From Demequina sp. NBRC 110057 (GTDB lineage: Bacteria; Actinomycetota; Actinomycetes; Actinomycetales; Demequinaceae): a stretch of DNA of 64,000 bases. The translations under genes were made by a program, and so were the position numbers. The notes beneath the pieces were generated by a model. The model had not been told where the DNA came from, did not search any database, and worked only from the letters and a program-made list of their open reading frames with translations. The stretch spans positions 310,001 to 374,000 of the forward strand of contig NZ_BBRN01000004.1 of assembly GCF_002090175.1 (NCBI RefSeq). Reading direction: 5' to 3'. The number at the start of each line of letters is the position of its first letter. Position 1 is the stretch's first letter. Below are positions 45,092-54,894 of this stretch, piece by piece.

Positions 45092-46477
45092 TCAGTCGTG
45101 CGCGTGGAGCGGCTTGCCGGCGAGGGCGAGGAACGCCTCGCCCACGGCCTCGGTCTGGCTGGGGTGGGCGTGGATCAGGGGAGCGACATCCTCGGGGTGA
45201 GCGTCCCAGCTCACGATGAGCTGCGCCTCGCCGATGAGCTCGCCGACGCGGGCGCCCAGCATGTGGACGCCGACCACGGGGCCCTCCTTGACGCGCACGA
45301 GCTTCACGAAGCCCTGCGTACCGAGGATCTGGCTCTTGCCGTTGCCGCCCAGGTTGTACTCGACGGTCTCGACGGCGTCCTCGCCGTGCGTCTCCTTGGC
45401 CTTGGCCTCGGTGAGGCCCACCGACGCGACCTCGGGGTCGCAGTAGGTGACGCGGGGGATGTTCGACTCGACGATGGGCTGCGGGCTGAGGCCGGCAATC
45501 GTCTCGGCGACGAAGATTCCCTGGCCGAAGCCGCGGTGGGCGAGCTGGAGACCGGGAACGATGTCGCCGACCGCGTAGATGTTGCCCACACCGGTGTGGA
45601 GCTTCTCGTCGGTGAGCACGAAGCCGCGGTCAACACGGATGCCCTGCTCCTCGTAACCGAGGCCGGTGGTGCGGGGGCCACGGCCCACGGCGACCAGCAG
45701 GATCTCGGCCTCGAGGACGGTGCCATCGGCGAGGGTGACCTTGACGCCCTGGTCGGTCTGCTCGACCTTCTCGAAGAACACGCCGAGCTTGAAGTCGATC
45801 TTGCGCTTGCGGAATGCACGCTCGAGGCCCTTGGAGATGGCCTCCTCCTCGTTGGGAACGAGGTGCGGCAGGCCCTCGACGATGGTGACGTTCGAGCCGA
45901 AGGAGTTCCACACGGAGGCAAACTCGACGCCGATCACGCCTCCGCCGAGGATGATCGCCGAGGCGGGCACCACGTCGAGCTCGAGCGCCTGGTCGGACGT
46001 CATCACGCGGCCGCCGATCTCGAGACCGGGGAGGGTGCGCGAGTAGGAGCCGGTGGCCAGGACGATCGACTTCGCGGTGTAACGCTCGCCGCGCACCTCG
46101 ATCGCGTCGGGGCCCACGAGCGTGCCGTGGCCCTCGATGACGGTGACCTTGCGCGACTTGATGAGGCCCTGAAGTCCCTTGTACAGGCGGTCGATGACGC
46201 CCTGCTTGTACTGGTTGACGACGTTCATGTCGATCGACTCGAGCGTGGTGTTCACACCGTACTTCGCGCCCTCACGCGCGTTGTCCGCGAGCTCCGCGGC
46301 GTGCAGGAGGGCCTTGGTCGGGATGCATCCGTTGTGCAGGCAGGTGCCGCCGAGCTTGGACTCTTCGACGAGTCCCACGGTCAGGCCGAGCTGCGCGGCG
46401 CGCAACGCAGCGGCGTAGCCACCGGAGCCGCCGCCAAGAATGAGTAGGTCGTACGAGCGTGGGGTGGACTCGGTCAC
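45092..46477 (-). CDS. lpdA: Dihydrolipoyl dehydrogenase (E3)
   Basis: 461 residues. FAD/NAD disulfide oxidoreductase: [17 protein letters not shown] (FAD site), redox pair C46/C51 in [16 protein letters not shown] motif [15 protein letters not shown], and [18 protein letters not shown]; the C-terminal [14 protein letters not shown] carries the catalytic His-Glu pair. The GTG start is nine bases after AAGGAG. It reoxidises the lipoyl arms of SucB, whose gene is next (22 bases). Confidence 0.96.
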   Translation of the reverse strand: MTESTPRSYDLLILGGGSGGYAAALRAAQLGLTVGLVEESKLGGTCLHNGCIPTKALLHAAELADNAREGAKYGVNTTLESIDMNVVNQYKQGVIDRLYKGLQGLIKSRKVTVIEGHGTLVGPDAIEVRGERYTAKSIVLATGSYSRTLPGLEIGGRVMTSDQALELDVVPASAIILGGGVIGVEFASVWNSFGSNVTIVEGLPHLVPNEEEAISKGLERAFRKRKIDFKLGVFFEKVEQTDQGVKVTLADGTVLEAEILLVAVGRGPRTTGLGYEEQGIRVDRGFVLTDEKLHTGVGNIYAVGDIVPGLQLAHRGFGQGIFVAETIAGLSPQPIVESNIPRVTYCDPEVASVGLTEAKAKETHGEDAVETVEYNLGGNGKSQILGTQGFVKLVRVKEGPVVGVHMLGARVGELIGEAQLIVSWDAHPEDVAPLIHAHPSQTEAVGEAFLALAGKPLHAHD

Positions 46478-46565
46478 TATGTGTACTCCTTGTGGGTGTC
46501 GGTCCCTCCCATCTTGCCACTCCAGCACGTTCCCGCGAACCGCCACGCGTGACTAACCTGGGCAC

Positions 46566-46901
46566 ATGGGGATGTTCTCGCGCATGTTCGGGTCCAAGAA
46601 GACCGCCAAAGCCGGTGGCACGTCGTCCAGTCAGGCGCGCGAGGAGACCATCGCGCACCTCAAGGAATTCGTCCGCAGCCGGCCGGGCTGTGAGGCGTTC
46701 ATCGAGCCGCCTACGCGCGTGACGCAGACGACGATGGTGGTCGTCGCCGAGTCGGGCGAATGGACGCGGCGCCGCGTGCCGGACCAGGACACCGCGCGCA
46801 AGGTCGCGTCCCAGCTGGGCGTGCCCGCGTTCGACGTCAACCTGTCCGGCTACCCCTCCCGCATGCGCGAGTGGAACGAGAAGCAGCGCAAGCAGCGCTA
46901 G
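46566..46901 (+). CDS. Conserved small actinobacterial protein, function unknown
   Basis: 111 residues. MGMFSRMFGSKK, a central part with HLKEFVRSRPGCEAFIEPPTRVTQTTMVVVAESGEWTRRRVPDQDTARKVASQLGVPAFDVNLSGYPSRM and a basic C-terminus. Predicted alpha/beta fold, no membrane segment. Similar small proteins are common in actinobacteria between the lpdA and pepA regions, with no function assigned. TAACCT ends six bases before the ATG, with no ribosome site. Divergent from lpdA. Confidence 0.8.
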   Translation: MGMFSRMFGSKKTAKAGGTSSSQAREETIAHLKEFVRSRPGCEAFIEPPTRVTQTTMVVVAESGEWTRRRVPDQDTARKVASQLGVPAFDVNLSGYPSRMREWNEKQRKQR

Positions 46902-46932
46902 CCGGCCCCCGCATCGGCCCCACCCTGTGGCG

Positions 46933-46995
46933 CGCAAATGGCCTCATTTGCGTCACGAACGCGAGTGTGAGGCCGCAAATGGCCGCATTTGCGGC
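46933..46995. repeat. Paired palindromic repeat, locus 2
   Basis: Two units as at 15455-15516: CGCAAATG-GCCT-CATTTGCG, then 19 bases on GCCGCAAATG-GCCG-CATTTGCGGC with perfect 10-bp arms. Tails are CATTTGCGTCACGAA and CATTTGCGGCAGGAG, like CATTTGCGGCAYGAG at locus 1. The loops differ but the arms are conserved, which suggests selection on the paired structure. Confidence 0.8.
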
Positions 46996-47050
46996 AGGAG
47001 AGTAGCCCGCAGGCGAGTGGAGAGGTGCGGCCGATGCCGCGGCCGCCACA

Positions 47051-47094
47051 CGCACGAGCGCCCGGCCACCAAGCGGTGGCCGGGCGCTCGTGCG
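47051..47094. terminator. Bidirectional terminator, 20-bp stem
   Basis: CGCACGAGCGCCCGGCCACC, loop AAGC, and its exact reverse complement. It lies ten bases beyond the pepA stop, on the convergent side of the small gene. Confidence 0.9.
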
Positions 47095-47103
47095 TCAGAG
47101 GGG

Positions 47104-48546
47104 TCAGGCTCCCGCGCGCTGCTCCAGGAAGCGGAACAGGGTGCGCACACCGAAGCCGGTGGCGCCGGCGGGGGTGTAGCCCCACGGTGCGCCCTCGTTG
47201 AACGCGGGGCGCGCGATGTCGAGGTGGGCCCACGGGGTGTCGCCGACGAACTCCTGCAGGAACACGCCGGCCGTCAGCATGCCGCCGCCATTCGGGTCAC
47301 CCATGTTCTGCAGGTCCGCGACCTTCGACTTGATGCCGTCGCGCAGGTGGTCGGGCAGGGGCATGGGCCAGAAGGGCTCGTTCGCGCCGCCGGCGGCGTC
47401 GACCACCTCGGTGCGGATGTCGTCGTCGCCCATGACGCCGGCGGTGCGGGTGCCGAGCGCGACGCCCTGGGCGCCCGTGAGGGTCGCGATGTCGAGCACC
47501 ACGTCGGGGTTGTCCTCGATGGCGCGGGCGAGGCCGTCGGCCATGACGAGGCGGCCCTCGGCGTCGGTGTTCAGCACCTCGACGGTCTTGCCGCCGTAGA
47601 TGCGGATGACATCGGAGGGACGCTGGGCGGTGCCGGACGGCATGTTCTCCGCCATGCACAGCCAGCCGGTGACCTTGACGGGAAGCTCCGCCTTGGCAGC
47701 GGCGAGCACGGTGTGGAGCACCGCGGCCGAGCCCGACATGTCGGACTTCATCGTCTCCATCGACTTCGACGGCTTCAGCGAGATGCCGCCGGTGTCGAAC
47801 GTGATGCCCTTACCGATAATCGCGACGTGCTGCGAGGCGCCCTCGGGGGCCCACTCGACCTTGACCAGGCGAGGCAGGCGCGAGGAGCCCATGCCGACGG
47901 CCAGCAGGCCGCCGAAGCCCTCGTCGGCGAGGCGCTGGGGCTCCCAGACCTCGACCTCGACGCCGTGGGCCTCGCCGTAGGACTGCGCGATCTCGGCCAC
48001 GGCGCCGGGGAACATGTCCAGCGGCGGGGTGTTGACCAGGTCGCGCGCGCCGGCGACGGCGCCGGCGAGGATGCGGGCACGGGTGATGGCGGCCTCGGAG
48101 GCGCCAGCGATCAGCCAGTCGGGGCCGTGGTAGCCGGCGACCTCGTCGTCGGACTTGTACGCGTTGAAGGAGTAGGCGCCCAGCACGGCACCCTCGGCGA
48201 TCGCTGAGGCGGCGGCGTCGTCGGCGGCGGGCAGCGCGACCACGACGGTGGCGGGACGGGTGCCGATCGCGCGAGCGGCAGCGCCGGCGGCCTCGCGCAG
48301 CTCGCCCTCGGAGCCGCCGCCGATGCCGACGACGACGATGCGCTTGGCCTCGACGCCCGTGCCGGGCAGGACGACGGTCGAGCCGACCTTGGCGGACGCC
48401 TCGAGCGTCGCCGCGGACTCGGCCACCGCGGCGCGCACGGACTCGTCGAGGAGCTCGTGGGAGATGACATCGCCGTCGAAGCCCAGGATGAGGGCGTCGG
48501 CGGCGAGAGTGGACACAGAAGTGCTCGTGGCATTCATGGAGGTCAT
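47104..48546 (-). CDS. pepA: Leucyl aminopeptidase (M17)
   Basis: 480 residues. Zinc/manganese aminopeptidase that cleaves N-terminal residues from peptides. The active-site stretch is GKGITFDTGGISLKPSKSMETMKSDMSGSAAVLH and NTDAEGRLVMADGLARA, with the metal-binding Asp, Glu and Lys. The N-terminal domain is the usual 150 residues. TAGGCT ends six bases before the ATG with no ribosome site; a second Met three codons on is possible. Divergent from pyrD. Confidence 0.95.
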   Translation of the reverse strand: MTSMNATSTSVSTLAADALILGFDGDVISHELLDESVRAAVAESAATLEASAKVGSTVVLPGTGVEAKRIVVVGIGGGSEGELREAAGAAARAIGTRPATVVVALPAADDAAASAIAEGAVLGAYSFNAYKSDDEVAGYHGPDWLIAGASEAAITRARILAGAVAGARDLVNTPPLDMFPGAVAEIAQSYGEAHGVEVEVWEPQRLADEGFGGLLAVGMGSSRLPRLVKVEWAPEGASQHVAIIGKGITFDTGGISLKPSKSMETMKSDMSGSAAVLHTVLAAAKAELPVKVTGWLCMAENMPSGTAQRPSDVIRIYGGKTVEVLNTDAEGRLVMADGLARAIEDNPDVVLDIATLTGAQGVALGTRTAGVMGDDDIRTEVVDAAGGANEPFWPMPLPDHLRDGIKSKVADLQNMGDPNGGGMLTAGVFLQEFVGDTPWAHLDIARPAFNEGAPWGYTPAGATGFGVRTLFRFLEQRAGA

Positions 48547-48578
48547 GCCTCGAGCCTACGCCGCGCTACCGTGGTCGC

Positions 48579-49583
48579 GTGTATCGGGCCCTTTACGACC
48601 ATGTCCTCTCCCACGTCGACGCCGAGCGCTCGCACCGCATCGGCGTCCTGGGATTCAAGTACGGGGCGTGGGCGTTCCGTGCGGGGCGCGCGGTCGGCAT
48701 GCTGCCCAAGGTCACGACGCGGGTCGAGGCGCTCGGCCTGACCTTCCCCGGTCGCGTGGGCCTCGCCGCCGGTATGGACAAGAACGCCGAGGCAGTGGTG
48801 GGCCTCGCGGACTCGGGCTTCGCCTTCGTCGAGGTGGGCACCGTGACCGCGCAGGGCCAGCCGGGCAACGAGAAGCCGCGCTCGTGGCGAGAGAAGGACC
48901 TGAGAGCGCTGCGCAACCGCATGGGCTTCAACAACGACGGGGCCGATGCCGTGGCCGAGCGCCTGCGCCGCCTCCGCGCGAGCAAGCGGGGCTCCCGCGT
49001 GGTGCTGGGCGTGAACATCGGCAAGACCAAGGTGACGGCCCCCGAGGATGCGGCGGCCGACTACGCCTACTCGGCGACAAGGCTCGCGCCCTTCGCCTCG
49101 TATCTGGTGGTGAACGTGTCGTCGCCGAACACGCCGGGCCTGCGCGACCTGCAGTCGACCGAGTCGCTGCGTCCCATCCTCGTCGCGGTCCGGGAGGCGG
49201 CCGATGCCGCGGTGACGGAGCGGCGCGTGCCGCTGCTCGTCAAGATCGCCCCGGACCTGGCAGACGAGGACGTCGACGCCGTCGCGGACCTCGCGCTCGA
49301 GCTGGGACTCGACGGCATCATCGCCACGAACACGACCATTGCGCACGATCGCGGCCCGGGCGGCGTCTCGGGTCCGCCCGTGCGCGTTCGCGCGGTGGAG
49401 GTCGTGACGCGCCTGCGCGAGCGGGCGGGTGAGGGCCTGGTCATCATCGGCGTCGGTGGCATCGAGTCCGAGGCCGATGCCCGCGCGCTGCTGCGGGCGG
49501 GTGCCACCCTGCTGCAGACCTACACGGGATTCGTGTACCAGGGGCCGGGGTGGGTCGCGCGCCTCAACGCCGCCATCGCGTGA
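48579..49583 (+). CDS. pyrD: Quinone-dependent dihydroorotate dehydrogenase (class 2)
   Basis: 334 residues. FMN enzyme of pyrimidine synthesis bound to the membrane and coupled to quinone. The start [18 protein letters not shown] is the membrane-binding helical region; then [68 protein letters not shown] with the catalytic Ser of class 2, and [13 protein letters not shown]. The GTG start is preceded by TACCGT at six bases. A long near-perfect hairpin follows. Confidence 0.95.
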   Translation: MYRALYDHVLSHVDAERSHRIGVLGFKYGAWAFRAGRAVGMLPKVTTRVEALGLTFPGRVGLAAGMDKNAEAVVGLADSGFAFVEVGTVTAQGQPGNEKPRSWREKDLRALRNRMGFNNDGADAVAERLRRLRASKRGSRVVLGVNIGKTKVTAPEDAAADYAYSATRLAPFASYLVVNVSSPNTPGLRDLQSTESLRPILVAVREAADAAVTERRVPLLVKIAPDLADEDVDAVADLALELGLDGIIATNTTIAHDRGPGGVSGPPVRVRAVEVVTRLRERAGEGLVIIGVGGIESEADARALLRAGATLLQTYTGFVYQGPGWVARLNAAIA

Positions 49584-49596
49584 CGCGCCGCTGAGA

Positions 49597-49649
49597 GGGG
49601 ATCCACTTCCATGGCACCAGCGCCGGTGTCATGAAAATGGATCCGCCCC
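49597..49649. terminator. Long near-perfect hairpin between convergent genes
   Basis: Outer arms GGGGATCCA and TGGATCC-G-CCCC, a 4x4 internal loop (CTTC/AAAA) and inner arms CATGGCACC/GGTGTCATG give about 24 paired bases. It probably ends pyrD and TDT transcripts, but it is less GC-rich than the other terminators. Confidence 0.6.
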
Positions 49650-49664
49650 CAGCGGTCGTCGCGC

Positions 49665-50780
49665 TCAGATGGCGTAGGTCGCCGCCACCGTGCGATCGGC
49701 GTCCGCGGCGGCGAGCGTCTCGCCTCCCCACGCGGCGCGCCGGCGCGTCAGCTCCCTCACTGTGCCCCACGCGCTCACTGCCCACCCGCCCAGCAGCGCC
49801 GCCAGGAATGCCACGGCCAGCGCGAGGAGCGCCCCCGAGCCCGTCAGGGTCGCGAGGCCGGCGGCGCCCGTCGCGCAGGTGCCCACGGGGAACGTGAACG
49901 ACCACCACGACATCGCGTACGGCAGGCGTCGCCCCGCGACGCGCACGGCCACCGCTATGGCCACGGCGAGCCACAGGACCGCGAAGCCGAGCACGGGTAT
50001 CCCGATGAGGATGGCGGCGGGGGCGAGCGCCTGGCGGACCCACGGCAGCGCGTCGCCCGCGTGCAGCGCGAGCATGGCGAGCACGGTCACCGACTGCCCG
50101 AGTGGGCCCAGGACGACCCACAGCGCGGGGACAGTCGATGCGTCGGCGTGCTGGTGGTGAGCGAGCCTCCACCACACCGCGGCGATGGTGAGGGCGGCGG
50201 CGATGCCGGCGGCACCGGCCATCGCGAGGCAGGCGAGCGCCACCGCCTGCGCGAGGGCGGGGGAGTCGAGGCGGTCGGCCAGTGCGGCGCCGGTGGCGGC
50301 CGAGACCATCGGCGCGACGACCGGGAGCAGCCACGTCGGCGAGGCGGCATCGGTACCCACGCGGTGCGTCGTGAATTGCCTGGCCGGCACGGCGACCGCC
50401 ACGGTGAGGCCTGCGGCCGTGCCGACTGTCCAGAGCGCGACGTCCGCGACGACGGGCCACGTCCCGCCCAGGACGGGCGCCAGGGCGAGGGTCGCCCCGC
50501 CCACGGCGAGGAGTGCCATCGGTGGAGCGCCGAAGAACGGCGCGACCGCGGAGTCGGCGACCTCACGCTGCAGGAGCGAGCGGTCGCGTCGGTACGCGCG
50601 GACAGCGTGCGTCACCGCCGCCCCGAGCAGCACCACGGCGAGGGCCCAGGCGCCGACGGCGACGGAGTCGAGCACCGGGGAGGAGATGGGCAATGCCTCG
50701 ACCGCGGTCGCCACGATGGCCGTGCCCATGACGGGCGTGAACCATTGCGGGGTCGAGGACGGGGGTGCCATGGGGTCCAT
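49665..50780 (-). CDS. TDT family transporter (tellurite-resistance/dicarboxylate type)
   Basis: 371 residues with ten hydrophobic segments. It matches the TehA/SLAC1 (TDT) fold: FTPVMGTAIVATAV near the start and a late segment YAMSWWSFTFPVGTCATGAAGLAT, which holds the conserved Phe/Trp-rich sequence of the channel gate. Family members carry dicarboxylates, sulfite or other anions. The start at MDPMAPPSS lies three bases after GGAG; a second Met three codons on is better spaced. It is divergent from a LysR gene that is the obvious regulator. Confidence 0.82.
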   Translation of the reverse strand: MDPMAPPSSTPQWFTPVMGTAIVATAVEALPISSPVLDSVAVGAWALAVVLLGAAVTHAVRAYRRDRSLLQREVADSAVAPFFGAPPMALLAVGGATLALAPVLGGTWPVVADVALWTVGTAAGLTVAVAVPARQFTTHRVGTDAASPTWLLPVVAPMVSAATGAALADRLDSPALAQAVALACLAMAGAAGIAAALTIAAVWWRLAHHQHADASTVPALWVVLGPLGQSVTVLAMLALHAGDALPWVRQALAPAAILIGIPVLGFAVLWLAVAIAVAVRVAGRRLPYAMSWWSFTFPVGTCATGAAGLATLTGSGALLALAVAFLAALLGGWAVSAWGTVRELTRRRAAWGGETLAAADADRTVAATYAI

Positions 50781-50853
50781 GCTCCAGCCTCGCTCCGCGC
50801 GCCGGTAGGGTGACCTCCACAGGTATCCACAAGGGATTGTTGTGGGAGGTGGG

Positions 50854-51756
50854 ATGACCGAGCCGTCGCTGGAGGAGTTGCGCATGCTGCTCGCCGTTCA
50901 ACGCCAGGGCTCCCTCACGGCCGCCGCCGAGGACCTGGGCGTCACCCAGCAGGCGGTGTCCCAGCGCATGCGGACCCTCGAACGACGGCTCGGCCTTAAC
51001 CTCCTTGAGCGCAGCGCCAGGGGATCGACCCTCACCTCTCACGGTCGGCTCATCGCCGACTGGGCGCGAGGAGTGATCGACCAGGTCGAGGCGCTGACGG
51101 CGGCCGCCGCCGCGCTGCGCGAGGACCGCGACGCGCAATTGAGTGTCGCCGCGTCCATGACCATTGCGGAACACCTGATGCCACGCTGGCTGGTCGCCGG
51201 CAGGGCGCGGGGTGTCCAGGCACGCCTTGAGCTCGCCGCCGTGAACTCCGCCTCCGTGGTGGATCGGATCCGGGCGGGCGAGGCGGAGCTGGGCTTCATC
51301 GAGTCGCCTGACGTCCCCCGCCGCCTCGCGAGTCGCGCGATCGGCGCGGACGAGGTGGTCGTCGTGGTCGCGCCAGGGCACCCCTGGTCGCGGCGCACCC
51401 GCGTGGGCGCCGACGAGGTGGCACGCACCGCGCTGATCTTGCGAGAAGAGGGCTCAGGCACGCGCGTCACCCTGGAGCGCGCACTCGCCGCGTCAGGCCT
51501 CACGCTCGCGCCACCGGCGGCGGAGCTGTCGACCACGGCCGCGATCCGCGCCGTCGTCATGGCCGGCACGGGGGCAGCGGCGGTGTCGGAACTCGCCGTG
51601 CGGGACGACCTCGCCTCGGGCGCGCTGGTCCGCGTCCCCGTCGACGGCCCCCCGCTCACCCGACACTTCACCGCCGTATGGGACGGCTCGCGCGCGCTGT
51701 CGCCAGCGGGCGCCGGATTCCTCGAACTCGCGACAGCGCTCGGCGTCGGCCAGTAG
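50854..51756 (+). CDS. LysR family transcriptional regulator
   Basis: 300 residues. N-terminal winged helix-turn-helix (SLEELRMLLAVQRQGSLTAAAEDLGVTQQAVSQRMRTLERRLGLNLLERSARGSTLTSHG) and a C-terminal substrate-binding domain (from LSVAASMTIAEHLMPRWL). GGGAGGTGGG precedes the ATG. Divergent from the TDT transporter, with about 75 bases between; it most likely controls that transporter. Convergent with the creatininase-type gene, whose regulation is separate. Confidence 0.92.
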   Translation: MTEPSLEELRMLLAVQRQGSLTAAAEDLGVTQQAVSQRMRTLERRLGLNLLERSARGSTLTSHGRLIADWARGVIDQVEALTAAAAALREDRDAQLSVAASMTIAEHLMPRWLVAGRARGVQARLELAAVNSASVVDRIRAGEAELGFIESPDVPRRLASRAIGADEVVVVVAPGHPWSRRTRVGADEVARTALILREEGSGTRVTLERALAASGLTLAPPAAELSTTAAIRAVVMAGTGAAAVSELAVRDDLASGALVRVPVDGPPLTRHFTAVWDGSRALSPAGAGFLELATALGVGQ

Positions 51757-51763
51757 CGAGGAC

Positions 51764-52540
51764 TCAGGCCGCGGGGTCGAAGGTCGCGATCTCCTGCAGG
51801 GCCTCGACGCCGTCGGCGATGAGGCCCGAGGCGATGCGTTCGCCCGCCCCGGCGCTCGCACCGGTGGGATCGCCGAGCACGCCATCGAACCCGAAGTCGT
51901 CGCTGAGCCAGCCGAACTCGACGCTCGCGCCCGCGAAGCCGAGATGACGGTGGTCGGCCAGCGTCGGCGGGATGGCGCGAGCGAACTGGGCGGCGTCGAC
52001 GAGCTCGGGGCGCAGGTGCATGAGGAGCGACGCCTCGCCCCAGCCTCCGTGGATGCCGAGCCCGCGTTCGTCGGGGCCGTCCACGCCGTCGCCCGAGGGG
52101 ATGGCGACCGACATCGCGAAGGTGCGGAGCCCGTACAGGCGCCGCAGCTCGCGCAGCGCGGTGGCAAGCACAGGGGTGTTGCCGCCGTGGCCGTTGTAGA
52201 ACACCAGCGTGCGCGCGGGAGTGGAGGCGAGGGAGCGGCCGATGCTGCGCAGCGTCGCGAGGAGCTCGTCGGCGCCGATCCAGAAGGTCCCGGGTGCCCA
52301 GGCGTGCTCGTCGGACTTGGCATAAGCGATGGGGGGCAGGCGCCACACGTCGAGGCCGGCGTCCACGGCCGCGGAGGCGAGACGCGCGGACATCTGGTCC
52401 GCCGCGATGAGGTCCGTGGCAAGGGGCAGGTGCGGGCCATGATGCTCGATGGACCCGACGGGCAGCAGCACGATCGAGTCGGGGGTGAGGGTGGCGGCGA
52501 GCGCCGGCCCGCTGAGGTCGGCAAGGTCGCGAGTCGTCAT
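51764..52540 (-). CDS. Creatininase family hydrolase
   Basis: 258 residues. Metal-binding motifs of the family are LPVGSIEHHGPHLPLATDL, FYNGHGGNTPVLATALREL and the later HGGWGEASLLMHLRPELVD. The family covers creatinine amidohydrolase, formamide hydrolases in riboflavin/F420 and mycofactocin peptidase MftE. Which one applies is open: no mycofactocin or riboflavin gene is nearby. The start MTTRDLAD is preferred because GAGACT ends six bases upstream; another Met six codons earlier has no such signal. Confidence 0.87.
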   Translation of the reverse strand: MTTRDLADLSGPALAATLTPDSIVLLPVGSIEHHGPHLPLATDLIAADQMSARLASAAVDAGLDVWRLPPIAYAKSDEHAWAPGTFWIGADELLATLRSIGRSLASTPARTLVFYNGHGGNTPVLATALRELRRLYGLRTFAMSVAIPSGDGVDGPDERGLGIHGGWGEASLLMHLRPELVDAAQFARAIPPTLADHRHLGFAGASVEFGWLSDDFGFDGVLGDPTGASAGAGERIASGLIADGVEALQEIATFDPAA

Positions 52541-52560
52541 GGGCCGAGTCTCACACACGG

Positions 52561-52601
52561 CCGCGCCCCCGACACCGGGTCACACGGTGTCGGGGGCGCG
52601 G
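52561..52601 (-). terminator. Terminator of the xyloside operon
   Basis: CCGCGCCCCCGACACCG with a 7-base loop and its exact reverse complement: a 17-bp stem 17 bases after the GH31 stop codon on the same strand. Confidence 0.9.
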
Positions 52602-52617
52602 CGCGTCGTCGGGAGGC

Positions 52618-54894
52618 CTAGCGGTGGACGCGCACCTCGGGCGTCGCCGTGGTGCCTACCGCCGTGGCCGTCGCGCTGTCGCCCTCGCCGTTCACCGTGA
52701 ACGTCACGCGCTCGCCGTCGGGCGTGACGACGTCGACGGAGCCCGTGATCTCGTCCGCCTCCGGGTAGACGTCAAGGACCAGGCCGTCGAGGTAGTCGTA
52801 GTCCGGCCGGTCGGTGCGCGAGCCGCGCGCGATGACGGCCCCAGGCCGCACATACAGGGGCAGCGAGTCGAAGCCGTGGCTCTCGCGAAGCCACCGGCCA
52901 CCCTCGACGCGCTCGCCGGTGATCAGCGAGGTCCACGTGCCCGAGGGCAGGTACACGTCGACGGTGCCGTCCGCGCTCATGACGGGGGCGACGAGCACCT
53001 CGGACCCGAGCATGTACTGGCGGTCCAGGTACGTGACGGCGGGGTCGTCGGGGAACTCGAAGAACATCGGCCGCGCGATGGACACTCCCGTGGCCGCAGC
53101 ATCGGCCCCCGCCGCGAGCAGGTACGGCATGAGGCTGTTCTTCAGCTCCGCGAACCGGCGCGTCACCGCGACCGCCTCGTCGTCGAACGCCCACGGGACG
53201 CGGTACGAGTCCGAGCCGTGCAGGCGGGAGTGCGACGACAGCAGGCCGAACGCCACCCAGCGCTTGAACACCCCGGGATCCGGGGTGCCCTCGAAGCCGC
53301 CGATGTCGTGGCTCCAGTAGCCGAATCCGCTCGCCGCGAGGGACAGGCCGCCGCGCAGCGTCTCCGCCATCGAGGGGTAGGTCGACGTGTTGTCGCCGCC
53401 CCAGTGCACGGGGAACTGCTGGCCTCCGGCGGTCGCCGAGCGGGCGAAGAGCACCGCCTCGCCCTCACCTCGCTCCTCCTTGAGCACCTCGAACACGGCG
53501 TCGTTGTACAGCTGTGTGTAGAGGTTGTGCATCACCGTCGGGTCGGAACCGTCGTGGTACGTGACGTCGGTGGGGATGCGCTCGCCAAAGTCAGTCTTGA
53601 GCGCGTCAACCCCCTGACGCAGGAGCGTCCTGAGGCGGTCCTGGAACCACCGGCGTGCGGCGGGGTTCGTGAAGTCCACGAGCGCCATGCCCGCGACCCA
53701 CAGGTCCCACTGCCACACCGTGCCGTCGGGGTTCTTCACGAAGTACCCGTGCTCGAGCCCCTCGTCGAACATCGAGGAGGCCTGGGCGATGTACGGGTTG
53801 ATCCACGCGCACACCCTGAGGTCCCGCTCGTGCAGGCGCGCGAGCATGCCCTCGGGATCGGGGAAGGTGCGCTCGTCCCAGGTGAGGTTGGTCCACTCGA
53901 ACTCGCGCATCCAGAAGCAGTCGAAGTGGAACACGGACAGCGGGATGTCGCGCTCGCGCATGCCGTCGATGAAGCGGTTGACAGTGGCCTCGTCGTAGTC
54001 CGTCGTGAACGAGGTCGACAGCCACAGCCCGTAGGACCAGGCGGGAACGCTCGCCGGGCGCCCCGTCAGGCGGGTGTACCGGTCGATGACGTCCTTGGGC
54101 GTCGGGCCCGCGAACACGAGGTACTCGAGCGACTGGCCGGGGACCGAGAACTGGACCCTCTCGACAGTCTCCGAGCCGACCTCGAAGGACACGTGCTCGG
54201 GGTGGTTGACCAGCACGCCGTAGCCGCGGTTGGTGAGGTAGAACGGAATGTTCTTGTAGGACTGCTCGGACGAGGTGCCGCCGTCGGCGTTCCAGATGTC
54301 GACGCTCTGACCGTTCTTCACGAGCGGCCCAAATCGCTCGCCGAGGCCGTAAACCACCTCGCCCACGCCGAGGTCGAGCTGCTCGTGCGTGTAGGCACGC
54401 GCCGGCGCGCGGCCGTCGTGCGCGACCCCGGTCTCCCCGGCGGGCTCCGCCGCCACGGCGGCATCGGCCCCGAGCACCATGTGGCCCGGGCCCTTTTCTC
54501 CCGACCCGGTCAGCCGCGTGTCGCCGTCGAAGAACTCCAGGTTCCACGGGGCTCCCGCGGTCACGACCGCACGCAGGCGACCCGCCGTGACGGTGCCCGC
54601 GGTCTCGGTGACCTCAACCTCGCCGCCACAGCCGGCATCGGCCGTCAGCGCGAACCCGGGGGAGCGGCGCACGCCGCGATGGTGGTCGATGCGCACGCGG
54701 ATAACACCCTCGGCGACGGGAGCCACCGTGACCTCCAGCGCGGGAAGGTTGAGGACATTGCCTCGCGCCTGGATCTCGCGGGTGGGCGCGAGGACGTGCA
54801 GGGCCCCGTCGCGTTCCGTGAGGCGGAAGGCCTCGCGGGCGTAGAGGGCCTCGACGCCGGGGCGGCGCTGCCAGAATCCGTCGGTGAACTTCAC
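52618..54894 (-). CDS. GH31 alpha-xylosidase (YicI-like)
   Basis: 758 residues, the same size as YicI. GH31 core regions: DAxxx-type FHFDCFWMREFEWTNLTWDERTFPDPEGML, then KTDFGERIP with the nucleophile Asp near 434 (identical in YicI), and HWGGDNTSTYPSM with the acid/base Asp near 500; the Trp-Asn-Ala-Asp stretch WNADGG is in the N-terminal domain. It should release xylose from alpha-xylosides such as isoprimeverose (xyloglucan fragments) in the cytosol. The GTG start overlaps the stop of the permease gene. Last gene of the operon. Confidence 0.92.
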   Translation of the reverse strand: MKFTDGFWQRRPGVEALYAREAFRLTERDGALHVLAPTREIQARGNVLNLPALEVTVAPVAEGVIRVRIDHHRGVRRSPGFALTADAGCGGEVEVTETAGTVTAGRLRAVVTAGAPWNLEFFDGDTRLTGSGEKGPGHMVLGADAAVAAEPAGETGVAHDGRAPARAYTHEQLDLGVGEVVYGLGERFGPLVKNGQSVDIWNADGGTSSEQSYKNIPFYLTNRGYGVLVNHPEHVSFEVGSETVERVQFSVPGQSLEYLVFAGPTPKDVIDRYTRLTGRPASVPAWSYGLWLSTSFTTDYDEATVNRFIDGMRERDIPLSVFHFDCFWMREFEWTNLTWDERTFPDPEGMLARLHERDLRVCAWINPYIAQASSMFDEGLEHGYFVKNPDGTVWQWDLWVAGMALVDFTNPAARRWFQDRLRTLLRQGVDALKTDFGERIPTDVTYHDGSDPTVMHNLYTQLYNDAVFEVLKEERGEGEAVLFARSATAGGQQFPVHWGGDNTSTYPSMAETLRGGLSLAASGFGYWSHDIGGFEGTPDPGVFKRWVAFGLLSSHSRLHGSDSYRVPWAFDDEAVAVTRRFAELKNSLMPYLLAAGADAAATGVSIARPMFFEFPDDPAVTYLDRQYMLGSEVLVAPVMSADGTVDVYLPSGTWTSLITGERVEGGRWLRESHGFDSLPLYVRPGAVIARGSRTDRPDYDYLDGLVLDVYPEADEITGSVDVVTPDGERVTFTVNGEGDSATATAVGTTATPEVRVHR

